Assembly: GCA_003978105.1 (NCBI GenBank)
Contig: QOAO01000012.1
Span: 1 to 54,842 of the forward strand
Direction of reading: 5' to 3'
Origin: Thermovibrio sp.
Lineage (GTDB): Bacteria; Aquificota; Desulfurobacteriia; Desulfurobacteriales; Desulfurobacteriaceae
DNA: 54,842 nt
Part shown: one piece after another, positions 46,593 to 54,842 of the stretch
Layout: each line of letters opens with the position of its first letter
Position numbering within the stretch: the first letter of the stretch is position 1
Made by a program: the position numbers and the translations under genes
The notes under the pieces: model-generated
Told to the model about the DNA's origin: nothing
Databases searched by the model: none
The model's input: the letters and a program-made list of their open reading frames with translations, nothing else

Positions 46593-49500
46593 TTAAGCGT
46601 TAGTTCCTCCCTCTTCTTCCTCTAACTCCTTTATGAACTTAACATCCAAGGCCAGAGCCTTAAGTTCCCTTACTAAAACGTTGAAGGACTCAGGGAGGCT
46701 TGGCTCAAAGGAGTACTTACCCTTAACAATCGCCTCGTAAACCCTTGAACGTCCTTCAACGTCATCAGACTTAACCGTTAGCATCTCCTGGAGTGTATAG
46801 GCAGCTCCGTAAGCCTCAAGGGCCCAAACCTCCATTTCACCGAATCTCTGACCACCAAACTGGGCCTTACCACCTAACGGCTGTTGAGTAATCAGTGAGT
46901 AAGGACCTGTAGAACGGGCGTGAATTTTATCGTCGGCAAGGTGTATGAGCTTTAACATGTACATGTAACCCACAGTAACATCCTGGTCAAAAGGTTCTCC
47001 CGTTAGACCGTCGTAAACGGTAAGCTGTCCTGTTTCAGGAAGACCTGCTCTCCTCAAGAGAGCCTTTATCTCCTCCTCCTTTGCTCCATCAAAGATAGGA
47101 GATTCAAACCTAATTCCGTTACTTAACTTCTTAACTACCTCTCTAAGTTCATCGTCTGAGAGGGAATCAATCAGCTTACTAATTCTCTCATTGTTGTAAA
47201 TAGCCTTAATCTCCTCCCTTACCTTTTCAAGGCCTATCTTCATTAACTCTTCAATTTTTCGACCTAAGGCCTTAGCTGCAAGACCTAAGTGAACCTCAAG
47301 AATCTGCCCGACGTTCATACGGGAAGGAACACCGAGGGGGTTGAGGACTATGTCAATTGGAGTTCCATCCTCCAAGAAGGGCATGTCCTCAACAGGTCTA
47401 ATTTGGGAAATAACCCCCTTGTTACCATGGCGACCGGACATCTTGTCACCGATTGTAAGCTTACGCTTTGTTGCTATGTAAACTTTGACCTTCTTGTTAA
47501 CCCCTGGAGGAAGTTCATGACCCATTTCAATAGCAGCCTTCTTCTCCTCGTAGATGTTCTCAACGAGGGCAATCTTATCCACGGCAGAGAGCCTTATCTT
47601 CTTGAGCTCCTGAGCTACCTTTTCGTCATCTATTATTGATGGCTTTCTGAGAGCAAAGAAGACAAGTTCGTTGACCTTATCCTCAGTTATCTCCTCCCCA
47701 GAGGAAATAATTAACCTCCCTGCTGCATCGTAGACATCTTCCCTTACCTTCTTTCCGAGGATTAACTCTGCAGCCTTCCTGTCCCTGTCCCTCTTAATGA
47801 GCTCTATCTCCTCCTGTTTCTCCCTTTCAAGCTTGGCCTTTTCCTCGGCCTCAATGAGCTGAGTTCTTGGGTCCTTTATCTCTCCCTTTCTGGAGAGAAT
47901 CTTCACATCTATAACAACTCCCTCAACACCGTGGGGAACTCTTAGGGAGGTATCCTTTACACCCTTTGCCTTTTCACCAAAGATTGCCTGAAGGAGCTTT
48001 TCCTCAGGTGTGAGAACCTGTTCTCCTTTAGGCGTAACCTTTCCGACTAAGATATCCCCAGGCTTTACATAGGTTCCAATTCTAACTATTCCAGACTCGT
48101 CAAGGTTTCTAAGGGCTTTTTCGGAAACGTTTGGAATATCACGGGTTATTTCTTCCCTTCCTAACTTCGTTTCAACAGCTTCACACTCAAACTCTTGAAT
48201 GTGAATTGACGTATAAACGTCCTCCTTCAGAAGCCTTTCGCTAACTAAGATAGCGTCCTCAAAGTTGTATCCCCTCCACGGCATAAAGGCAACCAAAACG
48301 TTTTTACCCAGTGCTAGTTCTCCATTCTCCATGGAGGGACCATCGGCAATTATCTGTCCCTTTTTAACCCTCTGTCCTTTCTTAACGATTGGTTTCTGGT
48401 TTATACAGGTCTTCTGGTTGGACTTCTGGAACTTTTTGAGGTTGTAAACGTCAAAACCGGTATCGACGGAGAGTCCTCCCTCTTCAAGCTCCTCCTGGTC
48501 AACTCTGATTATTATCTTGTCAGCAGTTACACTCTCAACAACCCCTGAGCGTTTTGCAACAACAGCGGAGCGGCTGTAGAGTGCAACCTCCTTCTCCATT
48601 CCTGTTCCAACGAAAGGAGCCTCTGTCTTGATGAGAGGAACGGCCTGACGTTGCATGTTTGAACCCATAAGGGCACGGTTGGCGTCGTCGTGTTCCAAGA
48701 ACGGAATGAGGGAGGATGAAACTGAGAACACCTGTTTAGGTGAAACGTCCATAAACTGAACTTCTTCCCTCTTAACAAGCTTGAACTCAGCCTTATGGCG
48801 GGCCATAACTGTGTCAGCAGTTATGTAGCCGTTTTCATCAACGGGTGCGTTTGCCTGAGCAATAACGTAGTTCTCCTCCTCATCCGCAGTCATATAGACG
48901 ATTTCGTCGGTTACTCTACCGTCCACCACCTTCCTGTATGGAGTTTCGAGGAACCCTAACCAGTTTATTCTCCCATAGGTTGTGAGGGAATTTATAAGAC
49001 CAATGTTCTGTCCCTCTGGAGTCTCAATAGGACAGATTCTTCCGTAGTGTGAAGGATGGACGTCACGAACTTCAAATCCTGCCCTTTCTCTCGTTAGTCC
49101 TCCAGGACCTAAAGCGGAAAGCCTCCTTTTATGGGTTGTCTCTGCAAGTGGGTTTGTCTGGTCCATAAACTGGCAGAGCGAGGTAAGAGTGAAGAACTCC
49201 CTGAGTGGGTTGAGGGCAGTTCTTGGATTTATAAGGTCCTGAGGCATAACGGAATCGATATCTGCAGTTGCAAGCTTTTCTTTAACGGCCTTCTCTATCT
49301 TAAAGAGTCCAGACTTAAAGGCAATTTCAGCAAGCTCTCCGACTCCCCTAACACGCCTGTTTCCCAAGTGGTCTATATCGTCGTAGGGGCGGAGCTCCGC
49401 ATGAACCTCTATTAAAGCCTTTACAGCCCCAACAATGTCTGCCTTATGGAGAAGCCTACCTGCATCATCGTAGTCCGGTTCAACAGGAATCTCATCTCTG

Positions 49501-50924
49501 TTCAGGACAGATAGTTTAAGGGAAACCTCAGGAGTTATAAGCGTTCCTGCAGGAACTGCAATTTCGCCTTCATCATTGAGGATATCTTCCCTAACCCTTA
49601 GAGGGGGGAGCCACTCAATATTTTTAAGGTCCTCCTTAGTTAACTTTTCAAGCTTTTCCTTTGGATAAATCTTTTCGTTAATTTTGGCCCTTCCAACCCT
49701 TGAAAGGTCGTAGTTCTTAGAGCTGAAGAACATTGATTCAAAGAGGTTCTTTGCCCCTTCAACAGTAGCAGTATCCCCAGGTCTTACCTTTCTAAAGATT
49801 TCTATGTATGCAGCTACTAAGGAATCCTCAACCTTTTCCCTTACCTTATCCCTCTTCTCCTTTCTAAGGGTGTTAACAATTACAGCACCGTAAGGACTCT
49901 TTCTCTTACTTATTGCCTTAAACTCAGCTCCTTCAGGAAGCTTTCTCGAGCTAAGAGAGAGCTCCTCATAAGCCTCCTGAATAACCTCTCCCGTTTCAGG
50001 GTCAATAACGTCACTGACTAGATAGTAGTCTGACAGTTCCTCAGGTGTTTTAACCTCTCCTGTTTCTGAATTGACTATTTCACCATTTAAAACCTTTAAC
50101 GTCTCTATGGCATCCTTACAGAATACGTCTAATATCTCCTCGTCGGTTCTTAATCCAAAAGCCCTTAAAAGGTAAGTTCCTACAAATCTCCTCTTTCTGT
50201 CTATTTTTGCATAGAGGATATCGTTATGAGGAATCTCAAATTCAAGCCATGAACCCATAGCAGGAATGATGCTTGCTATGTCAATAATTCTCGCAACCTG
50301 TGTGGTTTTTGAAACTTCACTCTTAAAGAAGAGTCCTGGAGAGCGGTGGAGCTGACTTACAACGACCTTCTCGGTTCCGTTTATGATAAACGTAGCCCTA
50401 TCGGTCATTAACGGAATTTCACCGAAGTACATCTTGTTTTCTTTAATAATCGGAGCAATCTTCTCCCCGGTTTTTGGGTCCTTCTGCCAGACGTGGAGTT
50501 CAAAGAGAACTCTTAACGGAGCACTGTACGTGATTCCCCTCTCCTTACATTCATCCGGAGTATAAGTTGGACGGAAAACAACTTCCATTCCACACTTTGG
50601 ACAAACTACTCCCTTTCCCCCAAGTCCCTGAAATCTTCCGCACTTACAGTACCAATCACCTATTTCGTATCCTTTGTAGTGAATTTCAACCCCTGTTGAT
50701 TCATCCACTATTGGAAAGGCCTGTCTGAAAGCTGATTCAAGACCTACGTTTTCTCTTTCGTGGGGCGATTTATTCAACTGGAGGAAGCGCTCGTAAGATT
50801 CAAATGGAAACTGAAGTAAATCTGGAACATGAAAAGTTTCCTTTCTTTTAGAGAAACTCTTTCTTGGAAATGAAGTTATCCTTTCTTTTTCCTTGGAGGG
50901 AGCTACTTTTTGGACTTTTCCCAT
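46593..50924 (-). CDS. rpoB: DNA-directed RNA polymerase subunit beta
   Basis: 1443 residues. Rifampicin-region block [28 protein letters not shown] with nearby [19 protein letters not shown], active-site [14 protein letters not shown], and the C-terminal [23 protein letters not shown] and [24 protein letters not shown]. An N-terminal zinc-binding segment [20 protein letters not shown] is present, as in Aquificales and some other phyla, and longer than the E. coli enzyme. The rifampicin pocket residues look wild type (Asp, His and Ser in [18 protein letters not shown]). Confidence 0.98.
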   Translation of the reverse strand: MGKVQKVAPSKEKERITSFPRKSFSKRKETFHVPDLLQFPFESYERFLQLNKSPHERENVGLESAFRQAFPIVDESTGVEIHYKGYEIGDWYCKCGRFQGLGGKGVVCPKCGMEVVFRPTYTPDECKERGITYSAPLRVLFELHVWQKDPKTGEKIAPIIKENKMYFGEIPLMTDRATFIINGTEKVVVSQLHRSPGLFFKSEVSKTTQVARIIDIASIIPAMGSWLEFEIPHNDILYAKIDRKRRFVGTYLLRAFGLRTDEEILDVFCKDAIETLKVLNGEIVNSETGEVKTPEELSDYYLVSDVIDPETGEVIQEAYEELSLSSRKLPEGAEFKAISKRKSPYGAVIVNTLRKEKRDKVREKVEDSLVAAYIEIFRKVRPGDTATVEGAKNLFESMFFSSKNYDLSRVGRAKINEKIYPKEKLEKLTKEDLKNIEWLPPLRVREDILNDEGEIAVPAGTLITPEVSLKLSVLNRDEIPVEPDYDDAGRLLHKADIVGAVKALIEVHAELRPYDDIDHLGNRRVRGVGELAEIAFKSGLFKIEKAVKEKLATADIDSVMPQDLINPRTALNPLREFFTLTSLCQFMDQTNPLAETTHKRRLSALGPGGLTRERAGFEVRDVHPSHYGRICPIETPEGQNIGLINSLTTYGRINWLGFLETPYRKVVDGRVTDEIVYMTADEEENYVIAQANAPVDENGYITADTVMARHKAEFKLVKREEVQFMDVSPKQVFSVSSSLIPFLEHDDANRALMGSNMQRQAVPLIKTEAPFVGTGMEKEVALYSRSAVVAKRSGVVESVTADKIIIRVDQEELEEGGLSVDTGFDVYNLKKFQKSNQKTCINQKPIVKKGQRVKKGQIIADGPSMENGELALGKNVLVAFMPWRGYNFEDAILVSERLLKEDVYTSIHIQEFECEAVETKLGREEITRDIPNVSEKALRNLDESGIVRIGTYVKPGDILVGKVTPKGEQVLTPEEKLLQAIFGEKAKGVKDTSLRVPHGVEGVVIDVKILSRKGEIKDPRTQLIEAEEKAKLEREKQEEIELIKRDRDRKAAELILGKKVREDVYDAAGRLIISSGEEITEDKVNELVFFALRKPSIIDDEKVAQELKKIRLSAVDKIALVENIYEEKKAAIEMGHELPPGVNKKVKVYIATKRKLTIGDKMSGRHGNKGVISQIRPVEDMPFLEDGTPIDIVLNPLGVPSRMNVGQILEVHLGLAAKALGRKIEELMKIGLEKVREEIKAIYNNERISKLIDSLSDDELREVVKKLSNGIRFESPIFDGAKEEEIKALLRRAGLPETGQLTVYDGLTGEPFDQDVTVGYMYMLKLIHLADDKIHARSTGPYSLITQQPLGGKAQFGGQRFGEMEVWALEAYGAAYTLQEMLTVKSDDVEGRSRVYEAIVKGKYSFEPSLPESFNVLVRELKALALDVKFIKELEEEEGGTNA

Positions 50925-50971
50925 AGTCGTCCTCTTCCTTCTTAATGTGGTTTTTAGATTAAATGACAGAA

Positions 50972-50999
50972 GGGAGACTACCCCTGTCGGTAGTCTCCC
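50972..50999 (-). promoter_or_regulatory. Attenuator-like hairpin between rplL and rpoB
   Basis: An 11-bp perfect stem, GGGAGACTACC/GGTAGTCTCCC with a 6-nt loop, in the 117-nt rplL-rpoB gap. Read on the minus strand it is followed by TTCTGTCATTT, only moderately T-rich. Position and strength fit the partial terminator or RNase III-type site that adjusts the ratio of L12 to RNA polymerase in other bacteria. Confidence 0.65.
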
Positions 51000-51041
51000 G
51001 GCTGATAAATTATAGTTTCATTGAACGTAGAATTCAAGGGA

Positions 51042-51428
51042 TTACTTAACTTCTACTTCAGCACCAGCCTCTTCAAGCTTCTTCTTGATTTCCTCAGCCT
51101 CTTCCTTAGAAACACCCTCTTTTACAGGCTTAGGAGCGTTATCAACCAATTCCTTAGCTTCTTTGAGTCCGAGTCCTGTAATTTCCCTAACAACCTTAAT
51201 AACCTGAATCTTCTTAGCTCCAGGTGACTTGAGGATTACGTCAAATTCTGTTTTCTCCTCTTCAGCTGCTCCGGCAGCTCCACCAGCAGCAACAGGTCCT
51301 GCAGCAGCAACAACTGGCATGTCGGATACACCGAACTCTTCCTTGATAGCATTAATGAGGTCAACAAGCTCAAGAACTGTCATGTTCTTGATAGCTTCAA
51401 TAATTTGTTCCTTTGTGATTTCAGCCAT
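51042..51428 (-). CDS. rplL: 50S ribosomal protein L7/L12
   Basis: 128 residues. N-terminal dimerisation helices ([30 protein letters not shown]), an Ala/Gly-rich hinge and the C-terminal factor-binding domain ([36 protein letters not shown]). AGGAGGAAG precedes the ATG. Present in several copies per ribosome on the L10 stalk, which fits the strong gene order after rplJ. Confidence 0.98.
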   Translation of the reverse strand: MAEITKEQIIEAIKNMTVLELVDLINAIKEEFGVSDMPVVAAAGPVAAGGAAGAAEEEKTEFDVILKSPGAKKIQVIKVVREITGLGLKEAKELVDNAPKPVKEGVSKEEAEEIKKKLEEAGAEVEVK

Positions 51429-51457
51429 TTCGCTTCCTCCTTTATGAAAAGTAGATT

Positions 51458-51988
51458 TTAAGCTGCACCTTCCTTTTCAGCTTTTATGTTTTCAAGAACT
51501 GTAACAAGCTTTGTAAATAGGTTCTCAAGGGACCAAGCAACAGCATTGACAGGATACTTGAGTGTAAATGCAAGCTGTCCAAGGAGTTCCTCTCTTCCTG
51601 GAAGCTCTGCAAGCTGCTTAACCATGTTGTAGTCTGCTACCTTACCCTCAACAACGGCCGCCTTGAACTTTAACTTTGAGTCCTTCTCATCCATAAATTC
51701 CTTGAGAGCCTTTGCAGCTGCGACAATATCATCGTAGGCAAAGACAATACCTGTTGGGCCCACAAATGAGTCCTTTATCTGCTCTACAGGAGTTCCTGGA
51801 TAGGCATAACGCATAAGGGTGTTTTTTACTACCTTATACTCTGCCCCAACTTCCCTAAGCTTTCTTCTTAAGACATTAGATTCAGCAACTGTCATTCCCT
51901 GAAAGTCGGTTAGGACAACTAAAGGAGCCTTCTTAAACTTCTCCTTTAGTTCTTTTGCTATTTGTTCCTTTAATTTTTTCGTTTTCAA
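51458..51988 (-). CDS. rplJ: 50S ribosomal protein L10
   Basis: 176 residues: [66 protein letters not shown] and the C-terminal helix that binds L12 dimers. TTG 51988 is the start with GGAGG 8 nt upstream. The upstream leader folds into an L10-binding structure, so autoregulation by the L10-L12 complex is expected. Confidence 0.97.
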   Translation of the reverse strand: MKTKKLKEQIAKELKEKFKKAPLVVLTDFQGMTVAESNVLRRKLREVGAEYKVVKNTLMRYAYPGTPVEQIKDSFVGPTGIVFAYDDIVAAAKALKEFMDEKDSKLKFKAAVVEGKVADYNMVKQLAELPGREELLGQLAFTLKYPVNAVAWSLENLFTKLVTVLENIKAEKEGAA

Positions 51989-52017
51989 CGGAGTTACCTC
52001 CTAACGTTTTTGGAAGT

Positions 52018-52107
52018 GAAGAGGGAGGGCATAGTTTGGCGGGAAATCTCTCTCCCGGTCTCAGTAGGCTGCCTTTCAGGCATTTAAGCTATGCACCTAC
52101 CCTCTTC
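52018..52107 (-). ncRNA. L10 leader (autoregulatory mRNA structure for rplJL)
   Basis: Nested stems close the leader: GAAGAGGG/CCCTCTTC outside (52107-52100 with 52025-52018), GCATAG/CTATGC inside (52094-52089 with 52034-52029), and an inner GCCT-GAA-AGGC hairpin (52081-52071). Placement just before rplJ and the stacked-helix layout with an internal AGACCGGGAGAG-type loop match the ribosomal L10 leader family, which binds L10-(L12)4 and represses translation. Confidence 0.8.
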
Positions 52108-52134
52108 AACCGGTACATCTATTTAGCGACGGTA

Positions 52135-52162
52135 ATTCTATTCATAAAATTTCAATTGTCAA
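52135..52162 (-). promoter_or_regulatory. Promoter for rplJL-rpoBC
   Basis: Minus-strand TTGACA (52162-52157), 16-nt spacer, TAGAAT (52140-52135), directly at the rplA stop and just before the L10 leader. The -35 is perfect and the -10 has one mismatch. A start site near 52128 would include the whole leader. Confidence 0.8.
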
Positions 52163-52164
52163 CC

Positions 52165-52887
52165 TTATTCAGCTGATTGAGCAGCATTTATTGCATCGTT
52201 AATATCAACCTTTACACCAGGATCCATAGTTGCAGCTACTGTAACACTTCTAATGTACTGTCCCTTTGCTCCAGATGGCTTTGCTGCAAGAATAGCCTTT
52301 AAAAGGACAACTGCATTTTCAAAGAGTTTATCCTCATCAAAAGAGACCTTTCCTACTGGGACGTGAACGATTCCTGCCTTCTCAACTTTAAAGTCAACCT
52401 TCCCGCTCTTAGCTTCCTTAACGGCCTTAGCAACGTCAAAGGTAACAGTTCCTGTTTTAGGGTTAGGCATCAATCCCCTTGGTCCCAGAATTCTACCAAG
52501 CCTACCGACCTTACCCATCATATCGGGAGTAGCAATAAGAACATCAAAGCCCAACCATCCCTGTTGAATCTTCTGAATAAGGTCATCCCCTCCTACAAAA
52601 TCCGCTCCGGCTTCCTTTGCTTCGTTTAGCTTCTCTCCCTGGGCAATAACGGCAACAACTCTTTCCTTACCAAGACCGTGGGGTAGAACAACACTTCCCC
52701 TCACCATTTGGTCCTGATACCTTGGGTCTACCCCTAATCTCACGGCCATCTCAACCGTCTGGTCAAAGTTCCTCTTTGTTACATCTGCCATCTTTTTAAC
52801 CAATGAGATGGCCTCCCTCAAAGGATACTGCTTATTTCTGTCGATGAGGGCTAAGGCATTCATGTACTTCTTTCCATGCTTAGGCAT
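52165..52887 (-). CDS. rplA: 50S ribosomal protein L1
   Basis: 240 residues: [33 protein letters not shown] [69 protein letters not shown] and [24 protein letters not shown] 52887 follows GGAGGAGAG. The gene is followed at once by the rplJ promoter. Confidence 0.98.
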   Translation of the reverse strand: MPKHGKKYMNALALIDRNKQYPLREAISLVKKMADVTKRNFDQTVEMAVRLGVDPRYQDQMVRGSVVLPHGLGKERVVAVIAQGEKLNEAKEAGADFVGGDDLIQKIQQGWLGFDVLIATPDMMGKVGRLGRILGPRGLMPNPKTGTVTFDVAKAVKEAKSGKVDFKVEKAGIVHVPVGKVSFDEDKLFENAVVLLKAILAAKPSGAKGQYIRSVTVAATMDPGVKVDINDAINAAQSAE

Positions 52888-52914
52888 ACTCTCCTCCTTC
52901 GGCTATTTTGCCTC

Positions 52915-52929
52915 CCACCTTAGAGGTGG
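52915..52929 (-). promoter_or_regulatory. Short hairpin between rplK and rplA
   Basis: CCACCT-CTA-AGGTGG (six pairs, 3-nt loop) on the minus strand lies about 30 nt before the rplA start. In many bacteria L1 represses the rplKA mRNA, but the L1 target is usually before rplK, so a role here is only a guess. Confidence 0.3.
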
Positions 52930-52939
52930 TCAATTTCCG

Positions 52940-53365
52940 TTAGTCAACGATTTTTACTCCCATGTTTTCAGCTGTTCCAGCAATAATTCTCATAGCAGCC
53001 TCGATGTCATAGCAGTTTAAGTCCTGCATCTTTTGTTCCGCAATTTGTCTGAGCTGTTCCTTTGTAATCTGACCTATCCATTCCTTCTTAGGCTGGTGAG
53101 CACCCTTTTCAATCCCTGCTGCCTTTTTGATGAGTACTGAAGCAGGTGGAGTCTTGAGAACGAAGTCGAAGGACCTGTCAGCGTAGATTGTGATAACTAC
53201 TGGGATAATTAATCCCTTCTTGTCAGCAGTTGCAGCGTTAAAGGCCTTAACGAACTCCATAATGTTAACGCCGTGCTGACCCAAAGCAGGACCTACCGGT
53301 GGTGCAGGAGTAGCTTCTCCGGCAGGTAGCTGGAGCTTAACTTCAGCTACAACCTTTTTTGCCAT
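52940..53365 (-). CDS. rplK: 50S ribosomal protein L11
   Basis: 141 residues from ATG 53365, which has TTGGAGG 5-6 nt upstream; an in-frame TTG 12 nt earlier overlaps that site. Motifs: [35 protein letters not shown] (proline switch and rRNA contact) and the C-terminal [30 protein letters not shown]. Confidence 0.97.
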   Translation of the reverse strand: MAKKVVAEVKLQLPAGEATPAPPVGPALGQHGVNIMEFVKAFNAATADKKGLIIPVVITIYADRSFDFVLKTPPASVLIKKAAGIEKGAHQPKKEWIGQITKEQLRQIAEQKMQDLNCYDIEAAMRIIAGTAENMGVKIVD

Positions 53366-53382
53366 TTTATCCTCCAAATTAC

Positions 53383-54123
53383 TTAGCTAATTTTTTCTAT
53401 CTGGTCAAACTCCAACTCAACGGGAGTTTGCCTATCAAAAATGTTAACCAAAACTATAACCTTTTCGTGCTCAGGGTCAATCTCTGATATTGTTCCCTCA
53501 AAACCGATGAAAGGACCTTCTTTAATTTTTACCTTATCTCCAATGTCAAACTTAAGCTTTTTAACCTTCGGCACTCCCCTCTTCAACCTATCCCTTATCT
53601 GATTAATCTCTGATTCTGGGACAACAACAGGTTTTCCTCCGGCACTTACAAAACCGAGTACCCTTGGAATTCTCCTTATCAAACTCTGAAGGTCTTTGTC
53701 CAAGTCGGCTTTAATGAATATGTAACCGGGATAGAGTTTGTCGCGGAGCTCTATTTTTGCCTCAACCCTATTCTCAGGACACTTTATCTTCTGACCAACT
53801 TTCTCTATTGGTTTCTCCGGTGTACACTTCTTCCTTTCACACTGGCAGGACTCAACCCAAACCTTACCGTCCTCTATTCTAAATGTAACTGTTTTCCCTT
53901 CATCCCCCTCAACTTCAAAAACCTTAGGTTCTTCTCCCCTTAGAAGCACTTCTCCCTTTTCCTTTCCCATAGATTTAAATACAACCTTCTCAACTGCCGG
54001 TATGAATATTTCTTCTACTTTATCCTCCTTACCGGCCTCCCTAAGGGCTTTTAAAATGTTAGCTTTCACCCTGTACTCAAAACCGGACTGAACGTGAAGG
54101 GAGTACCACTTTTTATCTGCCAT
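53383..54123 (-). CDS. nusG: Transcription antitermination/elongation factor NusG with cysteine-bearing insert
   Basis: 246 residues, about 65 longer than E. coli NusG. The NGN domain starts [20 protein letters not shown], is interrupted after VVFKSMG (about residue 52) and resumes near [15 protein letters not shown] (127). The KOW domain is [25 protein letters not shown] (about 193-217). The ~75-residue insert is beta-rich and holds four Cys (93, 95, 100, 115; SCQCERKKC and KCPEN), a likely metal site. Aquifex NusG also carries an extra domain at this place. secE is upstream, rplK downstream, the standard order. Confidence 0.95.
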   Translation of the reverse strand: MADKKWYSLHVQSGFEYRVKANILKALREAGKEDKVEEIFIPAVEKVVFKSMGKEKGEVLLRGEEPKVFEVEGDEGKTVTFRIEDGKVWVESCQCERKKCTPEKPIEKVGQKIKCPENRVEAKIELRDKLYPGYIFIKADLDKDLQSLIRRIPRVLGFVSAGGKPVVVPESEINQIRDRLKRGVPKVKKLKFDIGDKVKIKEGPFIGFEGTISEIDPEHEKVIVLVNIFDRQTPVELEFDQIEKIS

Positions 54124-54135
54124 TATCTATACCCC

Positions 54136-54318
54136 TTACCTTGCAATTATTATTTCCAACAGTTTTGCAAAAACTGTATCTAAAACCCAAAAATAAACAG
54201 CTATAACTGCGCAAAATAGAATAACCCCAAATGTTGCCTCAATTACCTCATCTTTCGTAGGCCAGGTTACCCTCGTTAATTCTTCTCTAACTTCCTTTAA
54301 AAATTCAAAAGGGGACAT
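54136..54318 (-). CDS. secE: Preprotein translocase subunit SecE
   Basis: 60 residues: FLKEVREELTRVTWPTKDEVIEATFGVI (amphipathic helix and hinge with the conserved WPT) followed by one membrane helix and a short tail. It clamps SecY in the translocon. It lies between tRNA-Trp and nusG as in most bacteria. Confidence 0.96.
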   Translation of the reverse strand: MSPFEFLKEVREELTRVTWPTKDEVIEATFGVILFCAVIAVYFWVLDTVFAKLLEIIIAR

Positions 54319-54384
54319 AAAAACCTCTTAATTTTGATTTTTTATTTTCAGGGGGATTTTACAAAAAGAGAGAAAATTTTAAAA

Positions 54385-54460
54385 TGGCAGGCCAGGAGGG
54401 ACTCGAACCCCCAACCGCCGGATTTGGAGTCCGGAGCCCTGCCAGTTGGGCTACTGGCCT
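54385..54460 (-). tRNA. tRNA-Trp (anticodon CCA)
   Basis: 76 nt including an encoded 3' CCA. Acceptor stem AGGCCAG/CTGGCCT with discriminator G, D arm GCCC/GGGC, anticodon stem CCGGA/TCCGG with loop CTCCAAA (CCA anticodon), T arm GGGGG-TTCGAGT-CCCTC. It sits in the rpmG-trnW-secE-nusG operon. Confidence 0.96.
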
Positions 54461-54481
54461 ACCTGCAGAGAGTAATATATC

Positions 54482-54646
54482 CTACTTTACCTCTCTGTGC
54501 AAGGTATGTTTATTACACCAGGGACAGTACTTGCGGAGCTCCAATCTATCTGGAGTATTTCTCTTGTTTTTTGTAGTTGAGTAGTTCCTTCTCTTACATT
54601 CTGTACATGCAAGCTGAATTATCTCACGGGGTCCTTTCTTAGCCAT
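54482..54646 (-). CDS. rpmG: 50S ribosomal protein L33
   Basis: 54 residues: [20 protein letters not shown], then [21 protein letters not shown] and [12 protein letters not shown]. It has the zinc-type CxxC pairs (CTEC, CPWC) and [15 protein letters not shown], which is invariant in L33. ATG 54646 follows TAGGAGTG. It lies between tuf and tRNA-Trp. Confidence 0.96.
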   Translation of the reverse strand: MAKKGPREIIQLACTECKRRNYSTTKNKRNTPDRLELRKYCPWCNKHTLHREVK

Positions 54647-54691
54647 ATCTACACTCCTATCAAAGTTTTAGGGACTCAAAGCCCCAAAGGT

Positions 54692-54842
54692 TAATCAAGA
54701 ATTTCTGTAACAACACCAGCACCAACAGTTCTTCCACCTTCTCTTATCGCAAACCTCAATCCTTCCTCAATGGCTACCGGCTTTAACAGCTCCACCTCAA
54801 ACGTTACATTATCCCCAGGCATTACCATCTCTACTCCTTCCG
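54692..54842 (-). CDS. tuf: Elongation factor Tu, C-terminal end (cut by the window edge)
   Basis: The last 49 codons: [42 protein letters not shown] and VVTEILD. This is the C-terminal beta-barrel of EF-Tu. The rest lies beyond the window. It heads the visible part of the tuf-rpmG-trnW-secE-nusG operon. Confidence 0.97.

Noticed and set aside
42105..50565. Many open frames antisense or in other frames of rpoB and rpoC (e.g. 46203-46625, 47289-47639)
   Set aside because: They fall wholly inside highly conserved RNA polymerase genes and show no independent coding features.
54664..54690. Terminator after tuf (GGGACT-CAA-AGCCCC)
   Set aside because: The stem has a central mismatch and no T tract; the downstream rpmG gene is close, so read-through is expected.

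Overview
The window reads as a compact, moderately AT-rich bacterial chromosome with short intergenic gaps and many TTG/GTG starts. The organism is most likely a thermophilic chemolithotroph of the Aquificota, close to Desulfurobacteriaceae (Desulfurobacterium/Thermovibrio type). That placement is inference. It rests on an F-ATPase c subunit with a signal peptide, NusG with a large insert, a selenocysteine-containing SelD, Lys/Glu-rich proteins, PPDK, and separate GatC/GatA and GlyQ/GlyS genes. No rRNA is present to confirm it.

Layout. (1) 1-1356 is a wrecked CRISPR region. It holds the C-terminus of Cas8b/Csh1, a cas7/csh2 gene without a normal start codon and cut at its 3' end, a 365-bp highly structured non-coding element ending like an IS200/IS605-type right end, and directly after it on the other strand the first ~48 codons of a cmr1-like gene. 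Two CRISPR systems (I-B and III-B) thus meet at one element. (2) 1375-5646 (minus): HcyBio-family sulfur-metabolism protein, rimO, selD and queC. The selD gene contains an in-frame UGA (Sec) followed by a SECIS-like hairpin, so its true N-terminus is hidden from simple gene callers. (3) 5730-13077 (plus): glyQ-glyS-ppdK, then a disulfide-isomerase-like lipoprotein and an orphan metal-type ABC ATPase. (4) 13079-14451 (minus): proA plus a 39-residue membrane peptide. (5) 14507-18790 (plus): OmpA-like lipoprotein, miaB, bifunctional-nuclease-domain protein, thiamine-binding-like protein, MnmD-like methyltransferase and a zinc-ribbon protein. (6) 18841-37517 (minus): one almost gap-free run of genes, pheA-hisB-epimerase-pelC-D-E-F-G-A-B-NicO transporter-hemL-atpZ/I-like genes-atpB-atpE, ended by a strong terminator.

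The centre of interest is a complete Pel exopolysaccharide locus. It has a UDP-sugar C4-epimerase (PelX-like), PelC (lipoprotein), PelD (inner-membrane, degenerate GGDEF with intact RxxD), PelE, PelF (glycosyltransferase), PelG (export), PelA (hydrolase/deacetylase) and PelB. PelA is split by a -1 shift at an A9 run that contains a correctly phased A-AAA-AAC heptamer. PelB is split into an inner-membrane TPR protein and a secreted TPR-barrel protein with overlapping genes. The locus is visibly more AT-rich than its flanks and is translationally coupled to hisB.

(7) 37600-42106: FmdB-type zinc ribbon; a minus-strand group of trmD, rimM, ruvX, a ubiquitin-like protein and an 80-aa unknown; then a plus-strand cREC-like protein with gatC-gatA. 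(8) 42126-54842 (minus): the transcription/translation operon tuf-rpmG-tRNA-Trp-secE-nusG-rplK-rplA-[promoter and L10 leader]-rplJ-rplL-[hairpin]-rpoB-[hairpin]-rpoC, ending against gatA at a bidirectional terminator. Apart from 863-1374, described in the entries, no stretch longer than 300 bases lacks a gene.
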